A stretch of 64,000 nucleotides of DNA from JABDJX01 sp039942715 (GCA_039942715.1 JBDVBY010000001.1:372001-436000); one strand, 5' to 3'. Shown: positions 1 to 8,553, numbered from the stretch's first letter. Notes: generated from the sequence alone by a model not told the origin. Numbers and translations: made by a program.

Positions 1-1
1 A

Positions 2-688
2 TGCCCCGCCCTGCCTGCGGATGAAAAACGCGTTCTGGAAAGCATGGAGCTGTCGATGCGGTGGGCCAAACGCTCGCGAGACGCCTTCGGCGACCGCCCC
101 GGCCACGCCCTTTTCGGCATCCAACAAGGTGGTGTAACGCAAGAGCTTCGTGGCCAAAGCGCCGAAGCCCTGCGAGCCATTGAATTTGACGGCTACGCCA
201 TTGGCGGCCTCGCAGTGGGCGAAGGCCAAGAGGCGATGTTTGGCGTGCTCGATTACGCGCCCGACATGCTGCCAAATAACAAACCGCGCTATTTGATGGG
301 CGTGGGCAAACCGGATGATATCGTCGGAGCAGTCAAACGCGGTGTGGACATGATGGACTGTGTCCTGCCCTCGCGCTCGGGTCGCACAGGCCAAGCCTTC
401 ACCCGCAATGGTGTGGTGAATATCAAAAACGCGCGCCACGCCGATGATCCCCGTCCGCTGGATGAAGACTGCCGCTGCCCGGCTTGCTCAAACTATTCCC
501 GCGCCTATCTCCACCACGTGTTCCGTGCAGGCGAAATGATCTCGGGCATGCTCCTGACGTGGCATAACCTCACATACTACCAAGACATCATGGAGGGTAT
601 GCGCCACGCCATTGCCGAAAGCCGCTTTGAAGCGTGGGAAACAGACTTCCACACCACCCGTGCCCAAGGCGACATCCCTCACCTCTAA
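2..688 (+). CDS. tgt: Queuine tRNA-ribosyltransferase (tRNA-guanine transglycosylase), 5'-truncated by window edge
   Basis: Exchanges guanine 34 of GUN-anticodon tRNAs for a 7-deazaguanine precursor in queuosine biosynthesis. The frame is open from base 2, so only the C-terminal part (about 228 residues) is seen. Visible family marks are GIQQGG, the GG(L/Y)AVGEG substrate-pocket segment, the nucleophile region GVDMMDCVLPSR followed by GRTGQAFTRNG, and the zinc site CRCPACSNYSRAYLHH. The order and spacing match bacterial Tgt. The gene ends 199 bp before the glycerophosphodiesterase gene, with a repeat element in between. Identity is secure; the start is outside the window. Confidence 0.97.
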   Translation, partial: CPALPADEKRVLESMELSMRWAKRSRDAFGDRPGHALFGIQQGGVTQELRGQSAEALRAIEFDGYAIGGLAVGEGQEAMFGVLDYAPDMLPNNKPRYLMGVGKPDDIVGAVKRGVDMMDCVLPSRSGRTGQAFTRNGVVNIKNARHADDPRPLDEDCRCPACSNYSRAYLHHVFRAGEMISGMLLTWHNLTYYQDIMEGMRHAIAESRFEAWETDFHTTRAQGDIPHL

Positions 689-710
689 GCACTCTGCCTG
701 AAATCACCCT

Positions 711-776
711 TCCTTTCTTCTTGGAAAAAATATCTCGGGGGGAGCGCTGCAAGCGCGGGGGGCAGAGCCCCCAATG
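711..776 (+). repeat. Intergenic two-hairpin element, copy A
   Basis: A pyrimidine-rich stretch leads into GGAAAAAATATCTCGGGGGG. It is followed by a hairpin GCGCT-gca-AGCGC (744-756) and a second hairpin GGGGGC-aga-GCCCCC (758-772). The same layout (AT-rich leader, small hairpin with a G-A-type loop, G-rich hairpin, then CCCAA) is seen near 34914-34990. Related elements lie near 3445, 29441 and 35734. It sits just after tgt and may act as a transcript 3' end or as an mRNA stability element (inference). Confidence 0.6.
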
Positions 777-887
777 GAGCGGCGCGCAAAAGCGCGGCGC
801 AATTCCTTGATCATCGCCTCACAGGCGTGCATCGTCATTTAAAGCGCACCACCAGACGCCACTTAACCCAAACGGGGGAACTCCAAA

Positions 888-2108
888 ATGCTGTACCGTG
901 CCCTGCTGACCGCATTCGTCGTCTCAACCGCCCACCCCGCATTCGCCGAAAGTCATTCCTTTGAACCAACGATTGAATATGGGCCCCGCCCGTTCTTTCT
1001 GATTGCGCAAATGAAGGACAGCCTGCTCAAGGAACAACTGCTCGCCTGCCAAAATCAGACGCCCACGCGCACCGATTTCTCCATCGGGCACCGGGGCGCA
1101 CCACTGATGTTTCCTGAACACACCGTCGAAAGCAACATCGCAGCCGCCCGCCAAGGTGCGGGCATTCTCGAGTGCGACGTCACCTTCACATCCGACAATG
1201 AACTGGTCTGTCGTCATGCGCAAAACGATCTGCACACCACAACGACCATCCTCACTTCCGATCTGGCCAACAGGTGCGTCACTCCGTTCACTCCGGCTCA
1301 AAATGGCAGCCCAGCCAGCGCGGAATGCCGCACGTCCGAGCTGACCTTGTCTGAATTCGAAACCCTCACCCCAAAAATGGACGCCGCCAATCGGGCCGCC
1401 ACAACGCCCGAAGACTATCTCGGCGGCACCGCGGACTGGCGCACTGACCTCTACGTCGATGGCACATCTGTGATGACACACACGGACTCCATCGCGCTTT
1501 TCCGCGCGCTCGGCGCCAAATTCACACCTGAATTGAAAAGCCCCGAAGTCGAGATGCCCTTCAACGGCATGACCCAATCGGATTACGCACAAAAACTGGT
1601 CGATGCTTATAAGGAGGCCAGCGTACCCGCCTCTGACGTCTGGTTACAGTCTTTCAACCTTGACGATGTGCTCTATTGGCTCGCCAGTGAGCCGGAGTTC
1701 GGCGCACAAGCCGTCTTCCTTGATGCAAGCTACACCATCGACGGGTTTGATCCGATGAACCCGTCCACATTTGCGCGCTCCATGCAAAGCCTCGCGGATC
1801 AAGGCGTACGCTATATCGCGCCCCCCCTGTGGATGCTGATCACGCTGGAAAACGGTAAAATCGTCCCGTCGGCCTATGCCAATGAAGCAAAAGCGGCCGG
1901 TTTGAACATCATCACATGGACGCTGGAACGCTCTGGGCCGCTAAAATCCGGTGGGGGCTGGTACTTCCGCTCCGTCACAGACGCCATCACAAACGACGGA
2001 GACACCTACGAAGTGCTGCACGTTCTGGCACAAGACGTTGGCGTAAAAGGGGTTTTCTCTGATTGGCCCGCAACGGTAACCTATTACGCCAATTGTATGG
2101 GGCTCTAA
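888..2108 (+). CDS. Secreted glycerophosphodiester phosphodiesterase
   Basis: Hydrolyses glycerophosphodiesters to sn-glycerol 3-phosphate plus an alcohol, probably in the periplasm. Residues 1-20 form a signal peptide ending AFA. The GDPD catalytic pattern is clear: HRG at 68-70, FPEHT at 75-79 (usual PENT), ECD at 95-97 and RHAQND around 109-114. The length of 406 aa fits the larger GlpQ-type bacterial enzymes, which carry an insertion between the second and third strands. The start is supported by a GGGGGAA ribosome-binding stretch just upstream. It stands alone, with no glycerol-3-phosphate transporter next to it, so its substrate source is unknown. The family is secure; calling it glpQ itself would be an over-reach. 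Confidence 0.9.
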   Translation: MLYRALLTAFVVSTAHPAFAESHSFEPTIEYGPRPFFLIAQMKDSLLKEQLLACQNQTPTRTDFSIGHRGAPLMFPEHTVESNIAAARQGAGILECDVTFTSDNELVCRHAQNDLHTTTTILTSDLANRCVTPFTPAQNGSPASAECRTSELTLSEFETLTPKMDAANRAATTPEDYLGGTADWRTDLYVDGTSVMTHTDSIALFRALGAKFTPELKSPEVEMPFNGMTQSDYAQKLVDAYKEASVPASDVWLQSFNLDDVLYWLASEPEFGAQAVFLDASYTIDGFDPMNPSTFARSMQSLADQGVRYIAPPLWMLITLENGKIVPSAYANEAKAAGLNIITWTLERSGPLKSGGGWYFRSVTDAITNDGDTYEVLHVLAQDVGVKGVFSDWPATVTYYANCMGL

Positions 2109-2207
2109 GCGCCCCACGCCACAGCAAGAGTTTTCTTTTCCCCAATGCCTTGGAAACCTAAGCGTTTCCCCCTAATTTATTTGGCAAGTCTTTAGGAGAA
2201 CAGTCCA

Positions 2208-2588
2208 ATGTTCGGTATTCCCGGCAAACAAGCGGTCAGCATGACACCCGCAGCAGCTGCACAAATTGCAAAGCTGATGGAGAAAGACGGCCATAAGGGC
2301 CTACGCATCGGTGTCAAAAAAGGCGGCTGTGCGGGCATGGAATACACCATGGATTACGCCGCCGAGGTTGATCCAATGGATGAAGTTGTTGAGGAAGCCG
2401 GGGCGCGCATCATGATTGCCCCAATGGCGCAAATGTTTCTCTTCGGCACCGAGATTGACTACGAAGTCTCGCTTTTGGAAGCCGGTTTCAAATTCAAAAA
2501 CCCCAACGTCGAAGATGCCTGTGGTTGCGGCGAGTCGATCAAGTTCAAAGATGTCGAAGAATTGGCCGCCGAAGCGAAAGATGCGTAA
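2208..2588 (+). CDS. A-type iron-sulfur cluster carrier (HesB/IscA/SufA/ErpA family)
   Basis: A 126-aa scaffold/carrier that passes Fe-S clusters to apo-proteins. The three ligand cysteines are present: C41 in KKGGCAGMEY, and C105 and C107 in ACGCGES. These are the family signature. It has a short N-terminal extension (about 10 residues) before the usual MTPAAAAQI start of the domain. An AGGAG ribosome-binding site precedes the ATG. It lies alone, not in a suf operon. In Rhodobacterales such a stand-alone copy may correspond to SufA or ErpA, and the sequence alone does not decide which. Confidence 0.92.
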   Translation: MFGIPGKQAVSMTPAAAAQIAKLMEKDGHKGLRIGVKKGGCAGMEYTMDYAAEVDPMDEVVEEAGARIMIAPMAQMFLFGTEIDYEVSLLEAGFKFKNPNVEDACGCGESIKFKDVEELAAEAKDA

Positions 2589-2692
2589 CCGCACTTTGAT
2601 ATGACCAAAGACTTTTACAGCTTTCTGTAATTCCGTTGACAACCCCGGCAATCCGCAAGATCCCTGCATCAAAGATGTAACGGGAGAAAATC

Positions 2693-3436
2693 ATGCGCAA
2701 ACTGGCAGCCGGAAACTGGAAGATGAATGGCACGGGCGACGCCTTGGTCGAAATCGATGTATTGTCACAAGCCTTTCCCTCCCCAAATTGCGACGTGCTG
2801 ATCTGCCCGCCGTCCACACTATTGGAACGGCTGTCGCGGCAAGCTCAAGACACGGCCATTAAGACCGGTGGTCAAGATGCACACACCGCAACTTCAGGCG
2901 CGCATACCGGCGACATCTCGGCAAGCATGCTGGCAGAGGCTGGCGCAAGCTATGTCATCCTTGGACACTCCGAACGCCGAGCCGATCACGAAGAAAGCAA
3001 TGCGCTGATCGAAGCAAAGACCAAAGCCGCATGGGACGCCGGCCTGATCGCCGTCGTGTGTGTTGGCGAAACCCTAGAGGAACGCGAATCCAGGCGCACG
3101 ATTGAGGTTGTTGGCGGCCAGCTTCAGGGCTCGCTGCCCGATGGAGTTACCGCTGAAAATACGGTCGTTGCTTATGAGCCTGTCTGGGCCATCGGCACGG
3201 GAAAGGTCCCAACCCTAGAAGAAATCGGCGCGGTCCATGACGACATTCGCGCTCGCCTCCAATCCTGTTTTGGCGAAACTGCCGATGGGATCCGACTGCT
3301 TTATGGCGGCTCAGTCAAACCGTCCAACGCTTCAGAAATTTTCGCCGTCTCAAACGTCGACGGCGCGCTTGTTGGTGGCGCGTCTTTAAAGGCCGCAGAC
3401 TTTGGCGGGATCATCTCGGCCTTAGAAACAGCCTAG
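2693..3436 (+). CDS. tpiA: Triosephosphate isomerase
   Basis: Interconverts dihydroxyacetone phosphate and glyceraldehyde 3-phosphate in glycolysis and gluconeogenesis. The 247-aa TIM barrel has all catalytic positions: N8 and K10 in AGNWKMNG, H92 in ILGHSERR, E162 in AYEPVWAIGTG, and the phosphate-binding YGGSVK segment near the C-terminus. A GGGAG ribosome-binding site lies 7 bases before the ATG. It is a monocistronic-looking gene, followed by hairpins 3469-3489 that probably mark its 3' end. Confidence 0.98.
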   Translation: MRKLAAGNWKMNGTGDALVEIDVLSQAFPSPNCDVLICPPSTLLERLSRQAQDTAIKTGGQDAHTATSGAHTGDISASMLAEAGASYVILGHSERRADHEESNALIEAKTKAAWDAGLIAVVCVGETLEERESRRTIEVVGGQLQGSLPDGVTAENTVVAYEPVWAIGTGKVPTLEEIGAVHDDIRARLQSCFGETADGIRLLYGGSVKPSNASEIFAVSNVDGALVGGASLKAADFGGIISALETA

Positions 3437-3444
3437 ATTTCATC

Positions 3445-3520
3445 TTTTCAGAAATACTCTCTAGGGGTCTGGGGAGTGAAACTCCCCAGTTGATCGGCTT
3501 GGCGAAAGCCAAGTCGACAC
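3445..3520 (+). repeat. Intergenic two-hairpin element, copy B (convergent gene ends)
   Basis: The leader CAGAAATACTCTCTAGGGGT is followed by a perfect 9-bp stem CTGGGGAGT-gaa-ACTCCCCAG (3469-3489). The linker is TTGATCGG. The second hairpin is CTTGGC-gaaa-GCCAAG (3498-3513), with a GNRA-type loop. It lies between the convergent ends of tpiA and the hydrolase gene. Hairpin 1, the CCAGTTG linker and hairpin 2 recur at 29441-29575, and in the opposite orientation at 35734-35805. It has no U-run, so it is not a classic intrinsic terminator. Confidence 0.65.
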
Positions 3521-3523
3521 AAA

Positions 3524-4276
3524 TCAATCGACGAAAAGCCGCCCCTGCACTGCTTCAACCACCTGCGCAGGATGTGTCAGCGGCACCATGTGCCCTGCCT
3601 CTTTCACCGATGACCATTCCGCGTCGCGGATGCGATCGCCCATCGCTGAAATGATCTCCGGGATCACCGGATGGGTGGTTTCCCCGTCAATAAAGGTCAC
3701 TGGCACCTCAAGATTTTCCAGCCGCCCCTCGCGCAACAGGTTCTGACGATCATCGACAATCAACGGATTGCACGCCGGGATCAGCCCGATGCGCGTCGTC
3801 ATATAGGCGCGGACATCGCTTGGGATCTCATCCCATGGTGTGCCATCGCCCCAAAGCTTGTGAAACTCTTTCACCGCTGTCGCATTCTCGCCCGCCTCCA
3901 CTTTTTTGGTAAAGGCCATCATATCCCGTTCGACTTTATCATAGGCCCACCGCCCTTTGACGGCCGCAAACATCACCGGTTCAATCAACACCAGCGACGA
4001 GACGCGATAAGGGCGCTCGATCGCTATACGCAAAGCCACAGCGGCCCCAAAGGAATGGCCAATCAGAGGCACAGGCGTCGAGGGCATTTCCTCTAGCGCG
4101 ATTTCAACAGCTTGATCCGAATAGTCCCGCGTGGGCTCATAGTCTTCCGCCAACCCGTGACCAGGAAGCTCGATCAAAAGCGGAGAAACATCCCCACCCA
4201 AAGCATCCAGAAACGGGCGCCAATTTTTCGCCCGTCCCAGACCGCAATGGATCAATGCCAGCGGAGACTTGGCCAT
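3524..4276 (-). CDS. Alpha/beta-fold hydrolase
   Basis: A 250-aa serine hydrolase of unknown substrate. The nucleophile elbow GHSFG places the catalytic serine at 75, an acid is likely in the FIDGETTHPV segment, and the catalytic histidine is H229 in EAGHMVPLTHP. The oxyanion strand is LIHCGLGRAKNW. It follows the DsbA-fold isomerase gene with only two bases between stop and start, so the two are almost certainly co-transcribed. The pair suggests catabolism of a small aromatic or thiol-activated compound, but the sequence does not name it. Confidence 0.85.
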   Translation of the reverse strand: MAKSPLALIHCGLGRAKNWRPFLDALGGDVSPLLIELPGHGLAEDYEPTRDYSDQAVEIALEEMPSTPVPLIGHSFGAAVALRIAIERPYRVSSLVLIEPVMFAAVKGRWAYDKVERDMMAFTKKVEAGENATAVKEFHKLWGDGTPWDEIPSDVRAYMTTRIGLIPACNPLIVDDRQNLLREGRLENLEVPVTFIDGETTHPVIPEIISAMGDRIRDAEWSSVKEAGHMVPLTHPAQVVEAVQGRLFVD

Positions 4277-4278
4277 GC

Positions 4279-4878
4279 TTAAAGCTGCCCTCCAAGATGC
4301 ATATCCAATTGTGCCAACCGATCCTGTCCCCAGAACCGCGCGTCAGAATCGGTGATAAAGAATGGTGCGCCAAACACGCCGGCGTTCACGGCAGCTTCGG
4401 TATTGGCTTCATAAGTCTGCGCGCCGTCCAGCAATCCGCTGTCTGCAAGGCTGGGATCAAATCCCGCACTTTCCAGACAGGATTTGATCACCCCATCATC
4501 GGCAATGTCTTTTTCCTCAGCCCAACACGCGCGCCCAATCGCAAAAGCCAAAGCGCCCACATCGCCGCCTCCGGCTTTTTGGGCTGCGATCAGCGCATAA
4601 GAAGACGGCGCTGGATTGGTTGGCCAATGTGCGGGCTTGGGATTGATTGGCATGTCCAACTCTTTGGCGCAGCGCGCCAGTTCGATCAACCGATATTCTT
4701 GCCGTGACGGATGGCGTTGCCCGGGAGGCACGCCACCAGTGCGCGCGAACAATCCCATGATATCGAGCGGTTTGTAGGTCAATGTGGCCCCATGCTTGGC
4801 TGCAATCTCACCCGGCCGCGTGCCTGCCAGATAGCAATTTGGCGATATAGTAGAGAGGTAGTAGTCGATTTGCGCCAT
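4279..4878 (-). CDS. DsbA-fold protein, 2-hydroxychromene-2-carboxylate isomerase family
   Basis: A 199-aa thioredoxin-fold protein of the HCCA isomerase / kappa-class glutathione transferase group. In this group a serine near residue 12 (here ISPNCYLA) replaces the redox cysteine and binds glutathione. Family marks are the GLFARTGG loop, the cis-proline segment GVFGAPFFI and the C-terminal FWGQDRL. It is the first gene of a two-gene unit with the hydrolase. The founding enzymes act in naphthalene breakdown, but most alphaproteobacterial homologues have no known substrate and no aromatic pathway is seen here. It is divergent from prs. Confidence 0.85.
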   Translation of the reverse strand: MAQIDYYLSTISPNCYLAGTRPGEIAAKHGATLTYKPLDIMGLFARTGGVPPGQRHPSRQEYRLIELARCAKELDMPINPKPAHWPTNPAPSSYALIAAQKAGGGDVGALAFAIGRACWAEEKDIADDGVIKSCLESAGFDPSLADSGLLDGAQTYEANTEAAVNAGVFGAPFFITDSDARFWGQDRLAQLDMHLGGQL

Positions 4879-4991
4879 TTTGGGACGGCTCCTTTGGGGT
4901 CATGTGTTTGCCAGACCCTATGCGCGTGATAAGCGGTGTCAACGCTGCGATTCCTTGCAGGCCCAAGGATACGAAAAGGACTGTGCTGCCA

Positions 4992-6008
4992 ATGCCTCAA
5001 GTTGAAGAACCGAAAATCATCTCTGGCAATGCCAACCCACCCTTAGCCAAAGCCGTTGCGCGCCGCATGTCGATGCACCGAGGCGTCAATGTCGGCCTTG
5101 TCGATGCGCGGGTTGAACGCTTCAACGATGGCGAAATTTTCGTCGAGGTGTTCGAGAACGTGCGCGGCGAGGATATGTTTATCCTGCAGTCGACCTCGAA
5201 CCCGGCAAACGACAATCTGATGGAACTGCTGATTATGTCAGACGCGCTGCGCCGCTCATCAGCACAACGCATCACAGCCGTGATCCCTTACTTTGGCTAC
5301 GCCCGTCAGGATCGCCGCACTAAAGCGCGTACACCGATCACCGCCAAGCTTGTTGCCAACATGATGGTCAGTGCTGGCATCGAGCGTGTGCTGACAATGG
5401 ATTTGCACGCAGCTCAGATCCAAGGGTTCTTCGATATTCCCGTGGACAACCTTTATGCCTCGCCAATCTTTGCGCTTGATATCAAGAACGCGTTCAAAGA
5501 CCGGATGAGCGAGATCATGGTCGTCTCGCCAGACGTCGGCGGTGTGGCGCGCGCGCGTGAATTGGCACAGCGCATTGGCGCACCCTTGTCGATTGTCGAC
5601 AAACGTCGCGAAAAGCCCGGTGAAGTTGCGGAAATGACGGTGATTGGCGATGTGAAAGACCGTGTGTGTATCGTCGTCGATGATATGGTCGATACTGCGG
5701 GCACGCTGTGTAAGGCGGCCGAAGTGCTGATGACAGCGGGCGCTAAGGAAGTACATTCTTATATCACGCACGGTGTGCTGTCAGGTCCGGCGATTGAGCG
5801 TGTCAGCAAATCGGTGATGAAGAACCTCGTGATCACTGACACGATTGCTCCTTCCGAGGCAGCACTGGCCACCAAGAACATCCGCATTGTGCCGACCGCG
5901 CCGATGTTTGCCCAAGCGATCATGAACATCTGGCACGGAACTTCTGTATCCAGCCTGTTTGATCACGAAACGCTAGAGCCGATTTATGACGGGATGTATT
6001 CGTCTTAA
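4992..6008 (+). CDS. prs: Ribose-phosphate pyrophosphokinase
   Basis: Makes PRPP from ribose 5-phosphate and ATP, for nucleotide, histidine and tryptophan synthesis. The ATG at 4992 is chosen (338 aa). The protein then begins MPQVEEPKIISGNAN, as family members do, and AAAAGGA lies about 11 bases upstream. An in-frame extension back to 4902 has no family match. Seen are the FNDGEIFVEV segment, the flexible-loop YFGYARQDRR, the LHAAQIQGFF dimer contact and the PRPP-binding loop CIVVDDMVDTAGTL. It is convergent with the frameshifted gene that follows. Confidence 0.96.
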   Translation: MPQVEEPKIISGNANPPLAKAVARRMSMHRGVNVGLVDARVERFNDGEIFVEVFENVRGEDMFILQSTSNPANDNLMELLIMSDALRRSSAQRITAVIPYFGYARQDRRTKARTPITAKLVANMMVSAGIERVLTMDLHAAQIQGFFDIPVDNLYASPIFALDIKNAFKDRMSEIMVVSPDVGGVARARELAQRIGAPLSIVDKRREKPGEVAEMTVIGDVKDRVCIVVDDMVDTAGTLCKAAEVLMTAGAKEVHSYITHGVLSGPAIERVSKSVMKNLVITDTIAPSEAALATKNIRIVPTAPMFAQAIMNIWHGTSVSSLFDHETLEPIYDGMYSS

Positions 6009-6041
6009 GCTCACGCATGTGGGGCACCTTTGCCCCCCGCG

Positions 6042-6718
6042 CTAGTTCTGGCACGGAATCTCGATCGTAATGCGTTCTCCACCGTGCAATTGACGTATTG
6101 AACAGCGCATTTCCTGTGCGGGCTTCAATATCGATTTTTCGGACGTTGAGGCCACTTTCAGGCGGTCTTTTGCGTCGCTTTTCAACAGATCGTTCACCAC
6201 ACGTGGATCCGCGATCACCGTAACTTCAAAGCGCGCAGAACCGATTTGCGTCGCAGACACCAATGACACCGCAATGTCTGTGTTCTTTTGATATTTGCCG
6301 TTGATAATGATGTACCTTGCGGTTTCGCCAGCGATGCGGTCAAGGTCGTTTATGTCTCGCCGGTCTGTCACGAATTCCGGATCAGCTTTTTTGTGCATCT
6401 TATATTTGACCAGACCGATGTTGCGAGCCTTCGCCAAGATGACCGCATTTCTGCTGGAGAGCTCGAAAAGACCACTGCATCGCGGGTTCCCAAAACACTG
6501 CCGTGCACCCCCAACGGCTTTGGTATGCCCGCTTGGTTTGTTCCAATAAACTCAACAACTGTGCCCACGGGCAAATGCGGCGCATTCTTTTCCGCCACCA
6601 AGGCAGCAGTGAGTTTTCCCATTGACGCAGGCAAGATGTTCTCGGCTGCGACAGACTGCGAGAAGCAGCACAGAAGAACTAGGCCAAAGTGCCGGAATGC
6701 GCGTTTGAGTAGTTTCAT
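6042..6718 (-). pseudogene. Secreted protein gene of unknown function, split by an apparent frameshift
   Basis: Two overlapping minus-strand frames join into one natural-looking protein of about 225 aa. Frame one (from 6718) gives a signal peptide MKLLKRAFRHFGLVLLCCF..AVAA-like and continues to RDAVVF. The second frame continues ELSSRNAVILAKARNIGLVKY and runs to 6042. The join falls at a run of four A (plus strand 6466-6469). One extra base there would restore a single frame, reading DAVVFFELSSRNAV. Taken separately, the downstream part would need a TTG start without a ribosome-binding site. This could be a true pseudogene, a recoded gene, or a homopolymer sequence error. I do not recognise the family. 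Confidence 0.6.
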
Positions 6719-6798
6719 GACCGCAACCTGGTCAGATTTGCGGGCAGAAATAGGGCGAAGGTTCAGATTTTTCGGTGATACTTTTGGGAGCGATGCCT

Positions 6799-6918
6799 TT
6801 ACAGCCCCGCCACTATCGCCAGCATCAGCCCAACCGTGCCAATCAAAGCTAAGACATAGTCGCTCGGCATTGCGTCCTGCGTTCCATAAAAGAACGCGCG
6901 AAGTCGTTTCTTACTCAT
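6799..6918 (-). CDS. Tiny membrane peptide, pilin-like
   Basis: A 39-aa ORF: a basic N-terminus (MSKKRLRAFFYG), a short polar stretch, then a hydrophobic helix YVLALIGTVGLMLAIVAGL that reaches the C-terminus. The layout resembles the N-terminal part of small Flp/class III pilins of Rhodobacterales, but it lacks a convincing prepilin cleavage motif (GxxxxE). It could instead be a single-pass membrane peptide. It lies 80 bp upstream of the frameshifted secreted-protein gene in the same orientation and is divergent from the MaoC gene. An AT-rich stretch near 6945-6962 could hold its promoter. Coding status is uncertain. Confidence 0.4.
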   Translation of the reverse strand: MSKKRLRAFFYGTQDAMPSDYVLALIGTVGLMLAIVAGL

Positions 6919-7113
6919 CGAAAAACAGCCCCCCAGCCGTTTGTATTTCCAATATATTAACGTGCCCGCCCGCGGGTACCAGTGGGTTTGAAGAAACACT
7001 GCGTTTTTTCAGGCTCAAACTCTACTTTTCCTCTTTCTTTTTCTGCATTCGCAAAGTAATAAAGTTGCGTACATTACATGTACGAGGTTCTAAAGTTGCG
7101 AGAGGAAAAGACG

Positions 7114-7557
7114 ATGCTAGACAATCAGCCACGCGGCACCATCGTCATCGAAGACCTTGAAGTGGGCATGATGCGCAGCCTCCAAAAGGAAATCACCGAT
7201 CTGGATATCGAGCTTTTTGCGCAAATCTCAACAGACCATAACCCTGTGCACCTTGATGACGCCTATGCGATGGACACCATCTTTGAAGGGCGCATTGCTC
7301 ATGGAATGCTGACCGCCGGGTTGATCTCTGCGGTCATCGGCGAACAGCTTCCCGGTCACGGCACGGTTTATCTGGGCCAGTCGCTCAAGTTTCTCGCCCC
7401 CGTACGCCCCGGCGATGTGGTGACAGCCGAAGTTGAGGTGTTGGAGATCGACTATTCCAAGCGCCGCGTTCAGCTGGGCACGCGCTGCCTTGTGGATGGC
7501 AAGCCGGTGCTCAAAGGCGAAGCCACCGTTCTGGCCCCATCGGGTAAATTCGACTGA
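7114..7557 (+). CDS. MaoC-family (R)-enoyl-CoA hydratase-like protein
   Basis: A 147-aa hot-dog-fold hydratase. The catalytic pair is D41 and H46 in ISTDHNPVHLD, followed by the family's RIAHGM segment. The ATG at 7114 is chosen because GAGAGGAAAAG lies directly upstream; an in-frame extension to 7078 lacks one. Members with this motif hydrate 2-enoyl-CoA to (R)-3-hydroxyacyl-CoA, for fatty acid breakdown or PHA precursor supply. It precedes ribF by 39 bp and is probably co-transcribed with it, though no metabolic link is evident. Confidence 0.88.
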   Translation: MLDNQPRGTIVIEDLEVGMMRSLQKEITDLDIELFAQISTDHNPVHLDDAYAMDTIFEGRIAHGMLTAGLISAVIGEQLPGHGTVYLGQSLKFLAPVRPGDVVTAEVEVLEIDYSKRRVQLGTRCLVDGKPVLKGEATVLAPSGKFD

Positions 7558-7596
7558 CCCTTGCGGGTTCGCGCGCACCGCGCTACCTCCGCGTTC

Positions 7597-8529
7597 ATGC
7601 GCATTCACCGTGACACTCCCTATCTAGAAGACGCCGACCGTGGGGCCAGCGTGGCCATCGGTAATTTCGATGGCGTGCATCTTGGCCATCAGGCGATTTT
7701 GAAAATCGCGGCAGATGCCACGGACGCTCCCTTAGGTGTTCTTACGTTCGAACCGCATCCGCGCGAGTACTTTGTCGCCGACGCCCCGCCCTTTCGTTTG
7801 ATGAACGCCGCTGCCAAAGCCCATCGCCTGGAGATGCTAGGTGTGCAGCATCTTTATGAACTGGCGTTCAACGACAAACTCGCCAGCCTGACACCCGAAG
7901 CGTTTTGCCGCGACATCATCGTGGATCGGCTGGGATTGAAGCATGTGACCGTTGGCGCTGACTTTTGCTTTGGCAAAGGGCGTTTGGGCACTGCGGCAGA
8001 TCTACAGAGCTTTGGACGCGACATGGGTTTTGGCGTGACCATCGCCACGCTTGTTGAGGCAGGCGGAGAGCACGTGTCTTCCACCCGCATTCGCGACGCG
8101 CTTTCCGAAGGCCGCCCCGAAGACGCCGCCAAAATGCTCGGCCATATGCACCGCATCGAAGGCGAAGTGGTGCGCGGCGATCAGCGGGGGCGCGAGTTGG
8201 GTTATCCAACCGCGAATATGATGATCACGGGGCTGCACCCGCCCAAGTTTGGCGTTTATGCCGTGCGCGTTGAAGTGCGCGCGGGCGATCACGCAGGGAT
8301 CTACGATGGTGTCGCATCGCTTGGGATACGCCCGATGTTTGAAGGTGATGTGCCGAATTTAGAAACGTTTTTGTTCGATTTTTCCGGCGATCTCTATGGC
8401 ACCGATTTGTCGGTCGCTCTTGTTGCCTATTTGCGTCCAGAGGTGAAATTTGACGGGCTTGATGCATTGATTGTGCAGATGGACAAAGACAGCGCGCAGG
8501 CCAAAAGCATACTTGCGCAGGCGCGCTAA
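7597..8529 (+). CDS. ribF: Bifunctional riboflavin kinase / FAD synthetase
   Basis: Phosphorylates riboflavin to FMN and adenylates FMN to FAD. It has 310 aa from ATG 7597; an in-frame TTG at 7561 is less likely. The N-terminal nucleotidyltransferase domain shows GNFDGVHLGHQ and the STRIRDAL signature. The C-terminal flavokinase domain starts near residue 180 with the RGDQRGRELGYPTANM motif. No FMN riboswitch is visible in the short leader, which is as expected for a housekeeping copy. Confidence 0.96.
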   Translation: MRIHRDTPYLEDADRGASVAIGNFDGVHLGHQAILKIAADATDAPLGVLTFEPHPREYFVADAPPFRLMNAAAKAHRLEMLGVQHLYELAFNDKLASLTPEAFCRDIIVDRLGLKHVTVGADFCFGKGRLGTAADLQSFGRDMGFGVTIATLVEAGGEHVSSTRIRDALSEGRPEDAAKMLGHMHRIEGEVVRGDQRGRELGYPTANMMITGLHPPKFGVYAVRVEVRAGDHAGIYDGVASLGIRPMFEGDVPNLETFLFDFSGDLYGTDLSVALVAYLRPEVKFDGLDALIVQMDKDSAQAKSILAQAR

Positions 8530-8539
8530 AGCCGAAAAG

Positions 8540-8553
8540 CCACAAATTTGTGG
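8540..8553. promoter_or_regulatory. Perfect 14-bp palindrome, candidate operator
   Basis: CCACAAATTTGTGG reads the same on both strands. It lies 10 bp after the ribF stop and about 100 bp before the PlsY-like gene. It has a zero-length loop, so it is a better candidate for a dimeric regulator site than for a terminator. No U-run follows on either strand. Confidence 0.35.

Noticed and set aside
924..1592. Minus-strand 222-aa frame opposite the glycerophosphodiesterase gene
   Set aside because: Antisense shadow of a clear GDPD gene; no ribosome-binding site and no recognisable domain.
7558..7596. Possible FMN riboswitch before ribF
   Set aside because: The spacer is only 39 bp and lacks the conserved RFN elements; ribF is read from the MaoC transcript.
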